Shown here: positions 9,222 through 17,931 of the stretch, in pieces | Position numbering within the stretch: the stretch's first letter is position 1 | How the letters are laid out: each line of letters begins with the position of its first letter | Assembly: GCA_947499935.1 (NCBI GenBank) | Contig: CANMQH010000004.1 | Span: 124,001 to 188,000 of the forward strand | Reading direction: 5' to 3' | Source: an uncultured Algibacter sp. | GTDB lineage: Bacteria > Bacteroidota > Bacteroidia > Flavobacteriales > Flavobacteriaceae | DNA: 64,000 nucleotides | Notes under the pieces: model-generated | Databases searched by the model: none | What the model was told of the DNA's origin: nothing | Seen by the model: only the letters and a program-made list of their open reading frames with translations | Program-made: the position numbers and the translations under genes

Positions 9222-10472
9222 ATGGAATTAAAGCGAGTTGTAGTCACAGGTTTAGGGGCTTTAACACCAATTGGTAATACCAAAGATAAATATTGGGATG
9301 GACTAATTAGTGGTAAAAGCGGTGCTGCGCCTATAACATATTATGACACCGAGAAGTTTAAAACAAAATTCGCGTGCGAATTAAAAGACTTTAACGTAAC
9401 CGATTTTATAGATAGAAAAGAGGCCAGACGTATGGACAAATTTGCGCAGTATGCTATGGTAGCTGCCGATGAAGCCATTGCCGACTCTAAATTAGATTTA
9501 GATAAAGTTAATAAATTACGTGTTGGTGTTATTTGGGGAGCTGGTATTGGTGGTTTAGAAACCTTCCAGGAAGAAGTTTTAAACTTTGCCAAAGGAGACG
9601 GAACACCAAGATTTAATCCCTTTTTTATTCCTAAAATGATTGCGGACATTGCGCCAGGAAACATCTCTATAAAACATGGTTTTATGGGGCCAAATTACAC
9701 CACGGTTTCTGCGTGTGCTTCTTCTGCTAATGCTATGTTTGATGCCTTAAACTCTATACGTTTAGGACATACAGATGTTGTTGTTACAGGAGGAAGTGAA
9801 GCAGCGGTAACCATTGCTGGTATGGGCGGATTTAATGCCATGCATGCTTTATCTACTAGAAACGAAAGCCCAGAAACAGCCTCTCGCCCATTTGATGGCA
9901 CTAGAGATGGTTTTGTTCTTGGAGAAGGTGCAGGAGCACTAGTTTTAGAAGAATATGAACATGCAAAAGCTAGAGGCGCTAAAATATATGCCGAGTTTGT
10001 TGGAGGCGGTTTGTCTTCTGATGCTCACCATATGACAGCACCCCACCCAGAAGGCATAGGTGTTATTGCAGTAATGAAAAATTGTTTAGAGAATGCAGGC
10101 TTAAAACCAGAAGATGTAGATCATATAAATACTCATGGTACATCTACCCCTTTAGGCGATGTTGCAGAACTTAAAGCCATTTCAAAAGTTTTTGGAACTC
10201 ATGCTAAGCATATAAATATTAATTCAACAAAATCAATGACTGGCCACCTTTTAGGTGCTGCTGGAGCTATTGAAGCTATTTCAACTATATTGGCTATGGA
10301 GAACGGCATAGTGCCACCAACCATTAACCACACAACGGTAGACGAAAACATTGATCCTGAATTAAATTTAACCTTAAACAAGGCTCAAAAGCGCGATGTA
10401 AAAGTAGCGATGAGTAATACATTTGGATTTGGCGGACACAACGCCTGTGTATTATTCAAGAAAATAGATTAA
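9222..10472 (+). CDS. fabF: 3-oxoacyl-ACP synthase II
   Basis: A 416-residue KAS II. The catalytic Cys is in VSACASSANA, the two His are in NTHGTSTPLGD and MTGHLLGAAGA, and Lys precedes SMTGH. It elongates acyl-ACP with malonyl-ACP and governs chain-length and temperature response. It is cotranscribed with acpP and probably with rnc, which begins about 100 bp later. Confidence 0.97.
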   Translation: MELKRVVVTGLGALTPIGNTKDKYWDGLISGKSGAAPITYYDTEKFKTKFACELKDFNVTDFIDRKEARRMDKFAQYAMVAADEAIADSKLDLDKVNKLRVGVIWGAGIGGLETFQEEVLNFAKGDGTPRFNPFFIPKMIADIAPGNISIKHGFMGPNYTTVSACASSANAMFDALNSIRLGHTDVVVTGGSEAAVTIAGMGGFNAMHALSTRNESPETASRPFDGTRDGFVLGEGAGALVLEEYEHAKARGAKIYAEFVGGGLSSDAHHMTAPHPEGIGVIAVMKNCLENAGLKPEDVDHINTHGTSTPLGDVAELKAISKVFGTHAKHININSTKSMTGHLLGAAGAIEAISTILAMENGIVPPTINHTTVDENIDPELNLTLNKAQKRDVKVAMSNTFGFGGHNACVLFKKID

Positions 10473-10570
10473 ATCCCGAATGAGATAAGCCATAACAATA
10501 TATTAATTTATACAGTAAAATGAAACATGGTTTATTACATCTGAAATTAAAATAATATATTAATCATCAG

Positions 10571-11311
10571 ATGAAAAACATTCGTAACATATTCAATTCC
10601 CGTTTTAAACGCAACGGGAATTTTTTTATGGCATTAAATAAAATCCTTGGGTTTAAGCCTAAAGAGATTAAATACTATAAAAAAGCCTTTACACATCGTT
10701 CTATGAACATTAAAGGCCCTAAAGGAAATCCTTTTAATTACGAACGTTTAGAGTTTTTAGGTGATGCCATGCTAAGCTCTGTTATAGCATCGCATTTATA
10801 TCTTGAAGTCCCCAGTGGAGACGAAGGATATCTTACCAAAATGCGCTCTAAAATAGTAAGTAGAGAACATCTAAATGAGTTAGGAAAAGGCTTAAAACTC
10901 ATAGATTTTGTTGAAAGTAAAATACCTGCTGGACAGTTTGGAGATAATATACATGGTAATTTATTTGAAGCTTTAATTGGCGCTATATTCTTAGACAAAG
11001 GTTATAAATACGTCGAAAAATTTATTTTTAAGCGTGTTATCATCCCTTATGTAGATATAGAAACGCTAGAAGGCAAAGTTATAAGCTATAAAAGTTTACT
11101 TATAGAGTGGTGCCAAAAAGAGAAAAAGGTTTTTAGTTATCATGTTTATGAAGATACGGGTAATGATAATGTTAGGCATTTTTCGGTAAAACTCTCTGTA
11201 GATAACAAGATTGTATCCAAAGCCAGAGCGACTTCAAAAAAGAAAGCTGAAGAAAAAGCTTCAAAGCGTGCATTCTTCGTTTTTCAAAGTAAAATATCTA
11301 AGATGATTTAG
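10571..11311 (+). CDS. rnc: Ribonuclease III
   Basis: A 246-residue endonuclease that cuts double-stranded RNA in rRNA and mRNA processing. The RNase III signature NYERLEFLGDAML and the second acidic cluster GNLFEALIGAIFLDKG are present, followed by a C-terminal dsRNA-binding domain (about 175-240). I keep the start at 10571 because flavobacterial RNase III proteins usually have a short N-terminal extension like SRFKRNGNFF; an internal ATG at 10628 is possible. The last 49 bp before the stop are repeated at 17770-17818, the far edge of the bacteriocin cassette. Confidence 0.93.
   Translation: MKNIRNIFNSRFKRNGNFFMALNKILGFKPKEIKYYKKAFTHRSMNIKGPKGNPFNYERLEFLGDAMLSSVIASHLYLEVPSGDEGYLTKMRSKIVSREHLNELGKGLKLIDFVESKIPAGQFGDNIHGNLFEALIGAIFLDKGYKYVEKFIFKRVIIPYVDIETLEGKVISYKSLLIEWCQKEKKVFSYHVYEDTGNDNVRHFSVKLSVDNKIVSKARATSKKKAEEKASKRAFFVFQSKISKMI
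10595..10627 (+). terminator. Terminator-like hairpin inside the start of rnc
   Basis: A perfect 10-bp stem AATTCCCGTT / AACGGGAATT with an 8-nt loop is followed by a run of T up to the internal ATG at 10628. It has the form of an intrinsic terminator yet lies within the first 20 codons of rnc. Translation from 10571 would melt it, so it could couple rnc transcription to translation, end acpP-fabF transcripts, or be a target of the enzyme itself. Confidence 0.5.
11262..11310 (+). repeat. 49-bp direct repeat, proximal copy (3' end of rnc)
   Basis: This segment encodes the final residues of RNase III and is identical over 49 bp to 17770-17818. The proximal copy ends in a TAG stop, the distal in TAA. 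Together they bound the bacteriocin cassette, like the attachment-site duplication left by an element that integrates into a gene's 3' end and restores it. Confidence 0.9.
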
Positions 11312-11314
11312 TGA

Positions 11315-13465
11315 TTATAAAATACTTTGTTTTTTCCAAAGGTTTGAATATTTCCCATTTTTAGATATTAATTCTTTATGATTCCCTTGCTCTATTATCT
11401 GTCCATTTTCTAAAACTAAAATATTATCAGCATTAGCTATTGTACTAAGTCTATGTGCTATGATAATGACTGTTTTTCCTTGATTCTTAAAATCACTAAT
11501 AACTTGTTTTATTACAGCTTCAGAATTTGTATCTAGAGCAGATGTAGCTTCATCTAGAAGTAATATTTCTGGATTTTTATATAGCGCACGAGCAATAGCA
11601 ATACGCTGTTTTTGTCCACCAGATAATAAAGCACCATTTTCGCCAACTTGAGTCTTAAAACCATAAGGCAGTTTTTCTACAAATTCTGTAACTCCCAATT
11701 GAGTTGATATTTCTATAACACGTTGCATATTGGGGAAATTATCTCCTAATGCAATATTATCAATAACAGTACCTGAGAATAAGTTGACTTGTTGTGGTAT
11801 AACACCAACTAACTGCCTTAAGCTTTTATTATTTATATGTTTTAAATCATGTTTTCCTATACATATTTTTCCTTCTTTAATAGGGTATAAATTTTGAAGT
11901 AATGCTATTAATGTTGTTTTTCCACTCCCACTTTCTCCTATAATTGCTGTTGTTTTATTCTGCTCTATAATTGTACTAAAATTTTTAAAAACCTCTGTTC
12001 GAGAACCATAACGAAAAGAAATGTTTTCAAATACAATATCACCCAATGAATCTTTGTCAAGTTCTATTTTATTCTCGATTTCTTCACGTTCTAAATCCAT
12101 AATTTCAAATAATCTATCTGATGCTATTAATGCATTTTGTATGGTTTTATTCATTCCTATTAAGGAAGCAACAGGCGAAGTAAAATAACCAATTAGTGCA
12201 TAAAAAGAGAATAGCTCTCCAGTCGTAATTTCGCCGTCTAAAACAAAGCCTGATCCCATCCATAGTAATATGATAGTAAAAATTGAAGCTAAAAAGCTTG
12301 TAGATGTCCCTGAGAAAATGCTATTTAAACCCGATTTATATGTAGTAAATAATAATTTAACAAAATGGTTTTCGGTTTTAATATTTGAAAAATCCTCTAT
12401 TCCAAATTCTTTAACAGTTCTTACATGCGTTATACTTTCTACTAATTGCGTTTGAAGCTCTGCAGAATCTTCCATTAGTTTACGCTCAACCTTTTTGTTA
12501 AAACGATTCATTAAAGTATAAATCCCAAGGTAAAATGGGATAACTAATAATATGACTAAAGCTAGTTTCCAATAATAGGTAAACATTAAGCTAAAAGAGA
12601 AAATCACTATAAAAATGTTAACCAACATATCTATAGCCACATTATTAATAAAGGCTCTTATTTTGACCGCATCACTAATTCTTGACGTAATTTCGCCAAT
12701 TTGCATAGTGTCGAAAAAACGTTGAGGCAAACGCAACAGGTGCTTATAATACCCAAGTATTAATTTAGCATCTATTAATTGTCCTGTTTTTAAGACGAAT
12801 ATGCTTTTTTTACTTCCTATATAAGCTTGCAAAAAGACAATTAAAATCATACCAATACTTAATAAATTAAGTAAATTTCTATTACCGCCAACTAAAACAT
12901 AATCTGTTATTTTTTGAACATATATAGACATTGCTAAACCAAGAAGGGTAAATATGGCTGCACCAAATAAAGCTTGGACCAAAATAGTTTTATGTGGTTG
13001 TACTAAATTCCAAAAGCGTTTAAATGTAGATGTTTTATCGTTGTATGTTTTAAAATCATCTTGTTTTGCAAATAAAATAAGTACTCCAGACCATATTTCT
13101 TTAAAATCTTGATAACTATAAGTTATAAATTTACCGTTTCCGGGATCCATAACTTTAACAGATGTTTTTGTTGCTTTATAAATAACTACATAATGTTGTA
13201 ATTGTTTAGCTATTACAACATGTGCAACGGCTGGCAATGGTATTTTAGAAAGCGCCTCTAAATCGCCTTTTACACCTTTAGCTGTAAAACCCATTTTTTC
13301 TGCAGCCTCAATAATACCCAAAACATTAGTGCCTCTCTTATCTGTATTAGCAAATTGCCTAATTCTAGCTATAGGTAAATTAATACCATAATGATTGCCA
13401 ATAGAAGCTAAGCAAGCCGCCCCACAATCTTTAATATCGTGTTGTTTTATTTTTATGGAGTGCAT
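11315..13465 (-). CDS. Peptidase-containing ABC bacteriocin exporter (C39)
   Basis: A 716-residue PCAT. It has an N-terminal C39 cysteine peptidase (C14 in KDCGAACL, H91, D107 in VMDPGNG) that cuts after double-glycine leaders. Six membrane helices follow (about 160-440), then an ABC ATPase with Walker A GESGSGKTT, signature LSGGQKQR and LLLDEATSALD. It would process and export the 66-aa precursor at 17044 through a TolC-type channel together with the HlyD protein. Its start overlaps the HlyD stop by one base, and its stop lies 4 bp from the end of rnc. Confidence 0.92.
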   Translation of the reverse strand: MHSIKIKQHDIKDCGAACLASIGNHYGINLPIARIRQFANTDKRGTNVLGIIEAAEKMGFTAKGVKGDLEALSKIPLPAVAHVVIAKQLQHYVVIYKATKTSVKVMDPGNGKFITYSYQDFKEIWSGVLILFAKQDDFKTYNDKTSTFKRFWNLVQPHKTILVQALFGAAIFTLLGLAMSIYVQKITDYVLVGGNRNLLNLLSIGMILIVFLQAYIGSKKSIFVLKTGQLIDAKLILGYYKHLLRLPQRFFDTMQIGEITSRISDAVKIRAFINNVAIDMLVNIFIVIFSFSLMFTYYWKLALVILLVIPFYLGIYTLMNRFNKKVERKLMEDSAELQTQLVESITHVRTVKEFGIEDFSNIKTENHFVKLLFTTYKSGLNSIFSGTSTSFLASIFTIILLWMGSGFVLDGEITTGELFSFYALIGYFTSPVASLIGMNKTIQNALIASDRLFEIMDLEREEIENKIELDKDSLGDIVFENISFRYGSRTEVFKNFSTIIEQNKTTAIIGESGSGKTTLIALLQNLYPIKEGKICIGKHDLKHINNKSLRQLVGVIPQQVNLFSGTVIDNIALGDNFPNMQRVIEISTQLGVTEFVEKLPYGFKTQVGENGALLSGGQKQRIAIARALYKNPEILLLDEATSALDTNSEAVIKQVISDFKNQGKTVIIIAHRLSTIANADNILVLENGQIIEQGNHKELISKNGKYSNLWKKQSIL

Positions 13466-14604
13466 TAATTTGGTGAGATTATTTTTGGGTTAAACCAGTC
13501 ATCTACTTTGTCAAATAACAAATCATATAGGCTACGTCTTGCTATAAAATAACGCGTGGTTAAGGTCATACCTTTAGATATTGACGTCTTATAACCATTT
13601 TTAAGTTGTAATTGTTGGGTATTTAAACGACACCGTACCTTAAAAAAGGCCGTAGCATTTTCAATAGTTATATTATTATCAATTTCAATTATTTTACCGT
13701 GTAACATCCCCCATTGATTATAATTAAAAGCATCAAACTGAAACTTTACATCTTGTCCAACTTTAAGCAAACCAATATCATTAGGTAACACTCTGTTTTC
13801 TACAATTAAATTATTATTTGGAGAAATACTGCCTAAAATTTGAGAAGCATTTACTAACGAGCCAACCTGCAAGCCAATTACATTTTCTAAAGTTCCAGAA
13901 ATAGGAGCAATTAAGGCATAATTTTGCGACTCTAATGCAATATTTTCTATTACGTTTTCAATTGAGCTAAGCCGTTCTTCAAGTTTTATTTTTTGCGATT
14001 CCCAATCTGCTCTTTGCTCTTTTATAAAGCTATACTGCGCCTGTTTTGCCGCATTATAGTTATAACTATAGGTTTCAAACTCTGCTTTTGCAATTACTTC
14101 TTTCTCATATAGTACTTTATATCTTACAAATTCACGCTCAGCTTGTTTTGTCCTGTATTGCAGTGCCCTGTTTTTTGCTTTAAAAGTATTTTTGAGTTCT
14201 TTTAACGCCTTTGTTTTTAGCGTTTTATTATTATTTTTTAACAATACATTATAATCATGTACCAAATTTTGAGTGGCTAATAACAAAGTGTCATTTAATG
14301 TTTTTTGCATTTCTAAACTTTGTTTAGTTATGGTTAGTAATGTGTCTCCTTTTTTTATAAATGCATTATTTTTTATGTTACAACTTGTAATTTTACCATT
14401 AACAATAGTAATAAAAGGCACGTTGTCTTGTTTAGCACGAACTAAACCTTTGCTTTGGCTACTAATATCTATATGTATAATAGGCAAACATACTAAAAAG
14501 ACAAGTATGACTATAATAACTATTAAGTATATAGATATACTTTTAGTTTTGTTTTTGGCTGCAAGATTTTCTAATGTGTGTATGGGATTAGAACTAAAAT
14601 TCAT
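13465..14604 (-). CDS. HlyD-family periplasmic adaptor
   Basis: A 379-residue membrane-fusion protein. It has one N-terminal transmembrane helix (SISIYLIVIIVILVFLVCLP), a lipoyl-like half, a long charged coiled coil (about 115-220) and a C-terminal beta-barrel region with YALIAPISGTLENVIGLQVG. It bridges the C39 exporter to an outer-membrane TolC-type channel. No TolC gene lies in the cassette, so a chromosomal one is presumably borrowed. Confidence 0.88.
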   Translation of the reverse strand: MNFSSNPIHTLENLAAKNKTKSISIYLIVIIVILVFLVCLPIIHIDISSQSKGLVRAKQDNVPFITIVNGKITSCNIKNNAFIKKGDTLLTITKQSLEMQKTLNDTLLLATQNLVHDYNVLLKNNNKTLKTKALKELKNTFKAKNRALQYRTKQAEREFVRYKVLYEKEVIAKAEFETYSYNYNAAKQAQYSFIKEQRADWESQKIKLEERLSSIENVIENIALESQNYALIAPISGTLENVIGLQVGSLVNASQILGSISPNNNLIVENRVLPNDIGLLKVGQDVKFQFDAFNYNQWGMLHGKIIEIDNNITIENATAFFKVRCRLNTQQLQLKNGYKTSISKGMTLTTRYFIARRSLYDLLFDKVDDWFNPKIISPN

Positions 14605-14664
14605 AGTATATTTTATTCATTTATGTAAATGGATGAAGGTTAAGAATATATTAACTAACGTTAT

Positions 14665-15429
14665 TTAAGTTTTATGACGCCTCATGAAAAACACCATAAT
14701 TAAAACTATACAAGCAATTAAGATTATTAATGAATACTCTCCATATAAATCATTAACAGTTTTAATATTAGAATCTCCAAAATTATAATGGAGGTAAGAG
14801 GCGATGGTAATGAATAAATTAGCAATGCTATGTAAAATTATTGTTGCAAATAAATTTCTAGTTTTACTATAATAAGCACCACAAACAAACCCTATAACAA
14901 AAGCCGAAAAGACCTGTACCGGGCTAATGTGTATTATAGCAAATAATGAAGCTGAAAAAATTATAGCTTTCCATTTATAAATCTTAGTATTATTTAGCAA
15001 ACCATCAAGTATAATACCCCTAAATATAATTTCTTCAACAATGGGAGCAATCGTTAAAGCAGCTAATAAATAAATTATTGATTTTAAAGGGTTTTGAGCT
15101 ATTATAGGCTCACTACTCATATAGGACTCATATAACTTGATGATTGGTATATTAAGTAAAAAAACAGACAAAACTAGCACAATAGCAAAATGACCAAACC
15201 TAATAAAATTAGCATTTGGGCTTAGTTTAATAGTTTGTTTATTTATCATTTTAATAAAACCTAGAGTAATAAAAAGCCCAAAAACATAACCAAAATGCAT
15301 TAAAATTTTTTTATAAACAAGTGATTTAAAAATCACCTCAAAAGTTACAATACAAAAACCTGTAACTCCGAAAAAAACAATGGTGATAATAAACGACTCA
15401 AGTATATTTTCTGGAAAGTTTTTTTTCAT
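14665..15429 (-). CDS. CPBP intramembrane metalloprotease 1
   Basis: A 254-residue polytopic membrane protein with the CPBP (Abi/CAAX-type) motifs EEIIFRGI, HISPVQVF and, near the C-terminus, HSIANLF. Members are glutamate/histidine membrane proteases. In Gram-positive bacteriocin loci they act as self-immunity proteins, and in other settings they mature peptides. It lies between the adaptor and two paralogues on the same strand. Immunity is my preferred role; processing is the alternative. Confidence 0.85.
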   Translation of the reverse strand: MKKNFPENILESFIITIVFFGVTGFCIVTFEVIFKSLVYKKILMHFGYVFGLFITLGFIKMINKQTIKLSPNANFIRFGHFAIVLVLSVFLLNIPIIKLYESYMSSEPIIAQNPLKSIIYLLAALTIAPIVEEIIFRGIILDGLLNNTKIYKWKAIIFSASLFAIIHISPVQVFSAFVIGFVCGAYYSKTRNLFATIILHSIANLFITIASYLHYNFGDSNIKTVNDLYGEYSLIILIACIVLIMVFFMRRHKT

Positions 15430-15476
15430 AAAGTTAATACTGTTTTATATTTTAAAATAATATTTAAGCTTGTCAA

Positions 15477-16151
15477 TTATTTAATGACAATAGGTAAATT
15501 ATGTAACATATGAAGAAATAGAGCTAAAACAAAACCATATCTTAACCTAGCATAACTTAAAAAGATACCAGACATAAATTGTGGGAATATGAGAAGGGGA
15601 ATAAAAAAATAATGAGAATATTGTTCGTAATTATAATTAGGGATATGTATAAGAGCAAAAACTAATATATTATAATAGATATAAATATTTTGTTTCGATT
15701 TAAAAAATGATACAATTCTATTATTTATTATTGCATAAAATATAATGCTAAGTATTAAAATGGAACCGAATCTATAAATAAATGGTAATTGTAATACTTT
15801 TAAAAAATATAGTGTTAATATAATATTACAGCTTAAGCTTACAGCTAAATTTAGTCTGTTTATTTTTAATCCTAACCTAAAGGTCAACTCTTCAACTAAT
15901 GGAGCAATAATAATCAAAATGACACAACTATTAAAATATGGGTTAGTAATGGGATTTCGGTTATTAAAAACTATTGTATAAGTATCACATACATCTAAAA
16001 TTATCATATTTAAAATTCTAAATATCGAAAGAATTAAAAAAGAATATATTATGTATTGTATTACAAGATTTCTAAACGTTGTAAAACTTTTATCTTGAGT
16101 AGTATTTATAGGGTTTTTTAAAAATGAAATTATTGTGTTAATTAAAATCAT
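15477..16151 (-). CDS. CPBP intramembrane metalloprotease 2 (divergent)
   Basis: A 224-residue membrane protein, the shortest and most divergent of the three. It keeps EELTFRLGL, HIPNYNYEQY and the terminal HMLHNLP in order, so the Glu, Arg and His positions survive. The surrounding helices are very rich in Ile/Leu/Phe and Asn. It may be an immunity protein for a relative of the encoded peptide. Activity is uncertain because the motif context departs from the family. Confidence 0.7.
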   Translation of the reverse strand: MILINTIISFLKNPINTTQDKSFTTFRNLVIQYIIYSFLILSIFRILNMIILDVCDTYTIVFNNRNPITNPYFNSCVILIIIAPLVEELTFRLGLKINRLNLAVSLSCNIILTLYFLKVLQLPFIYRFGSILILSIIFYAIINNRIVSFFKSKQNIYIYYNILVFALIHIPNYNYEQYSHYFFIPLLIFPQFMSGIFLSYARLRYGFVLALFLHMLHNLPIVIK

Positions 16152-16214
16152 AAATAAAATAATATTAGCATCAAAAACTTATAGGAATAAAAAGGTGTAA
16201 GTTTAAATTAATAA

Positions 16215-16997
16215 CTATATTCTATTTTGCTCATTTAGTTTAAAGATAGAAGTATTGTTTTTTATAAACTGATGCATTAAAAAAATAAAAACTAATATAC
16301 CTAAACCAATTATATACATTGAATAAGAACCATATATATCTGTAATTGTTTCTATTTTTATATTTCCAAATTTATTATTTATGTGAGAGCCAAAAATACC
16401 AACTGCATTATTTACTGAATGTAAAATAATTATCATTCCTACGCTTCTTATCTTATAATATATATAACCAACATAAAGACCAAAGATAAATGCTCCAATA
16501 CCTTGGACAATATATAAATGCATTAATCCAAAAAGTAATGAAGATAAAAATATTGCTGTTTTAGGTGAATAGCTCATTAAAAAGCCTTTTAAGATTACAC
16601 CTCTAAAGATTATCTCCTCTACAATTGGAGCTAATAAAATAGCTCCCAAAATATAATTTATAGATAAAGGTTTACTTAAATATTCTGGAGACCTATCCAA
16701 GAATATAACAGGAATTTTTATACTAATTTGATATACTAATATTAGAAAACCAAAAAAAAAGATGTTTCGAGTTATTTTTAAATTAAAACCAACTTTAGTT
16801 TTGTTTAAACGATTTATCAAATAGTAAGTTGAAACAAACAATATAAAATAAACTATATATATGGCATTACCAATTAGTTCTTTAGGAAATTCAGGAAAAA
16901 CTATCGCGATAACATAAGTTGAAGCTGTTAGTATAAGCGGAATTAAAGACAATAAAATAACTTCTAAAAATGTAGACGGAAAATGTTTTTTATTCAT
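16215..16997 (-). CDS. CPBP intramembrane metalloprotease 3
   Basis: A 260-residue polytopic protein closely parallel to CPBP 1, with EEIIFRGV, LLFGLMHLYIVQG and LHSVNNAVG. Both proteins share the C-terminal pattern NIKTVNDLYGEYS / NIKIETITDIYGSYS, which points to a duplication within the cassette. It is the first gene after the precursor peptide, separated by a strong hairpin, the usual position of an immunity gene. Confidence 0.85.
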   Translation of the reverse strand: MNKKHFPSTFLEVILLSLIPLILTASTYVIAIVFPEFPKELIGNAIYIVYFILFVSTYYLINRLNKTKVGFNLKITRNIFFFGFLILVYQISIKIPVIFLDRSPEYLSKPLSINYILGAILLAPIVEEIIFRGVILKGFLMSYSPKTAIFLSSLLFGLMHLYIVQGIGAFIFGLYVGYIYYKIRSVGMIIILHSVNNAVGIFGSHINNKFGNIKIETITDIYGSYSMYIIGLGILVFIFLMHQFIKNNTSIFKLNEQNRI

Positions 16998-17010
16998 ATA
17001 TAATTATAAA

Positions 17011-17039
17011 ATGAGGCTGCTACAAAATAGCAGCCTCAT
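17011..17039 (-). terminator. Stem-loop after the precursor peptide gene
   Basis: A perfect 12-bp stem (ATGAGGCTGCTA / TAGCAGCCTCAT) with a 5-nt loop lies just after the precursor stop on the minus strand and is followed by a T-rich stretch. It may partly terminate transcription, or protect the mRNA end, so that peptide is made in excess over the membrane proteins. Confidence 0.65.
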
Positions 17040-17043
17040 CATT

Positions 17044-17244
17044 TTATGAAAACCAGACTAAATTAGTAATAAGCGCACCCGTATTCCAAACACCTGCAAT
17101 CAAGTTTTGACCAACATGATTAAAATATTCAACCGAATCTTTAGGGTCCGCATTACTAAAAGGTGCATAAGGAATATCACCTCCATTTATACTTGTTTTT
17201 TCTTTTGTATTAATTTCTTGTACTCCTAATTGTTCTAAATTCAT
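17044..17244 (-). CDS. Double-glycine-leader bacteriocin precursor
   Basis: A 66-residue peptide. The first 22 residues have the leader pattern MNLEQLGVQEI...SINGG, with cleavage expected after Gly-Gly. The predicted mature peptide is 44 residues, starts DIPYAPF, has a glycine/alanine-containing amphipathic second half and ends in NLVWFS. It has no Cys and no modification enzymes lie nearby, so it is probably an unmodified bacteriocin or a signalling peptide. A matching C39 peptidase exporter is in the cassette. The peptide itself is not one I recognise. Confidence 0.75.
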   Translation of the reverse strand: MNLEQLGVQEINTKEKTSINGGDIPYAPFSNADPKDSVEYFNHVGQNLIAGVWNTGALITNLVWFS

Positions 17245-17284
17245 AATTTTAAATTTTAAAGTTAAACATTATACTACAAAATAA

Positions 17285-17330
17285 TTTCGCGAAAATTCTG
17301 ATGCTGCTAAATTGTGTGAAAAAACACACA
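17285..17330. promoter_or_regulatory. Palindromes between precursor and regulator
   Basis: TTTCGCGAAA (17285-17294) and the inverted repeat TGTGTG/CACACA with a 6-A spacer (17313-17330) lie in the 146-bp divergent gap between the bacteriocin gene and the XRE gene. They are natural candidates for the XRE regulator's operator. Use is inferred. Confidence 0.4.
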
Positions 17331-17390
17331 TAATCTAAAACTATTTAAAAATAATAATTACTTTTACAAAAATTATAATAACCTGTAGTT

Positions 17391-17762
17391 ATGGAGCATG
17401 TCTTAGAAAAAATAAAACTTACACGAAAAGAGAGAGGTTACAGTCATGAATTTATGGCACACGAGCTAAACATTAGCCAAGTAGCCTACAGTAAATTAGA
17501 AAAAAATAACACCAAATTAACCGTAGAGCGCTTATTTAAAATAGCAGAAATTTTAGATGTTGAAATTGGCGAATTATTAGATATAAGACATACCAATCAA
17601 TTTAACCAAACAAACAAAGAAAGTGCTACAGCTTATTTACAACAAACTGCAAATTTCTATCAAGAAAATAAGGAACAAAATCAAAAAATCATACAACTTT
17701 ATGAAGCTCGCCTACAAGACAAAGAAAAAATTATTAATAGATTAGAAGGTTTAATTAACTAA
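17391..17762 (+). CDS. XRE-family regulator with C-terminal coiled coil
   Basis: A 123-residue protein with an N-terminal helix-turn-helix (about residues 8-62, HEFMAHELNISQVAYSKLEKN) and a C-terminal glutamine/lysine-rich coiled coil (about 75-120) likely used for dimerisation. It is divergent from the bacteriocin precursor and lies 7 bp from the distal 49-bp repeat, marking the edge of the cassette. It probably controls peptide production. Confidence 0.85.
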   Translation: MEHVLEKIKLTRKERGYSHEFMAHELNISQVAYSKLEKNNTKLTVERLFKIAEILDVEIGELLDIRHTNQFNQTNKESATAYLQQTANFYQENKEQNQKIIQLYEARLQDKEKIINRLEGLIN

Positions 17763-17769
17763 CAGTTTC

Positions 17770-17818
17770 CAAAGCGTGCATTCTTCGTTTTTCAAAGTAA
17801 AATATCTAAGATGATTTA
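17770..17818 (+). repeat. 49-bp direct repeat, distal copy of rnc 3' end
   Basis: Identical to 11262-11310 but not attached to any open rnc frame; it begins right after the XRE gene. It is probably the displaced original rnc end, because normal housekeeping genes resume after it. Confidence 0.9.
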
Positions 17819-17931
17819 AATAAACCACCAATTAACTATAACGTTTGCGTTATGTTTATGGGTAAGAATAGCACAAACTTAATACAAGACATCTTTATAA
17901 ATGCTATCTTTACAGCATATAAATATAAGTT

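Larger units (their letters stand above)
11311..17818. mobile_element. Bacteriocin cassette bounded by duplicated rnc 3' ends
   Basis: The repeat unit is 6,508 bp and holds an exporter, an adaptor, three CPBP proteases, a double-glycine peptide and a regulator, tightly packed against both repeats. acpP-fabF-rnc upstream and the IPExxxVDY gene-pyk downstream look like one colinear housekeeping run that the cassette splits. No integrase or transposase lies inside, so it would have moved by a recombinase acting in trans or by homologous exchange. Insertion is inferred from the repeat and the interrupted gene order. Confidence 0.7.

Noticed and set aside
11262-17818. The 49-bp repeat as an insertion-sequence target duplication
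   Set aside because: It is far longer than usual target duplications, is the exact end of a gene, and no transposase lies between the copies.
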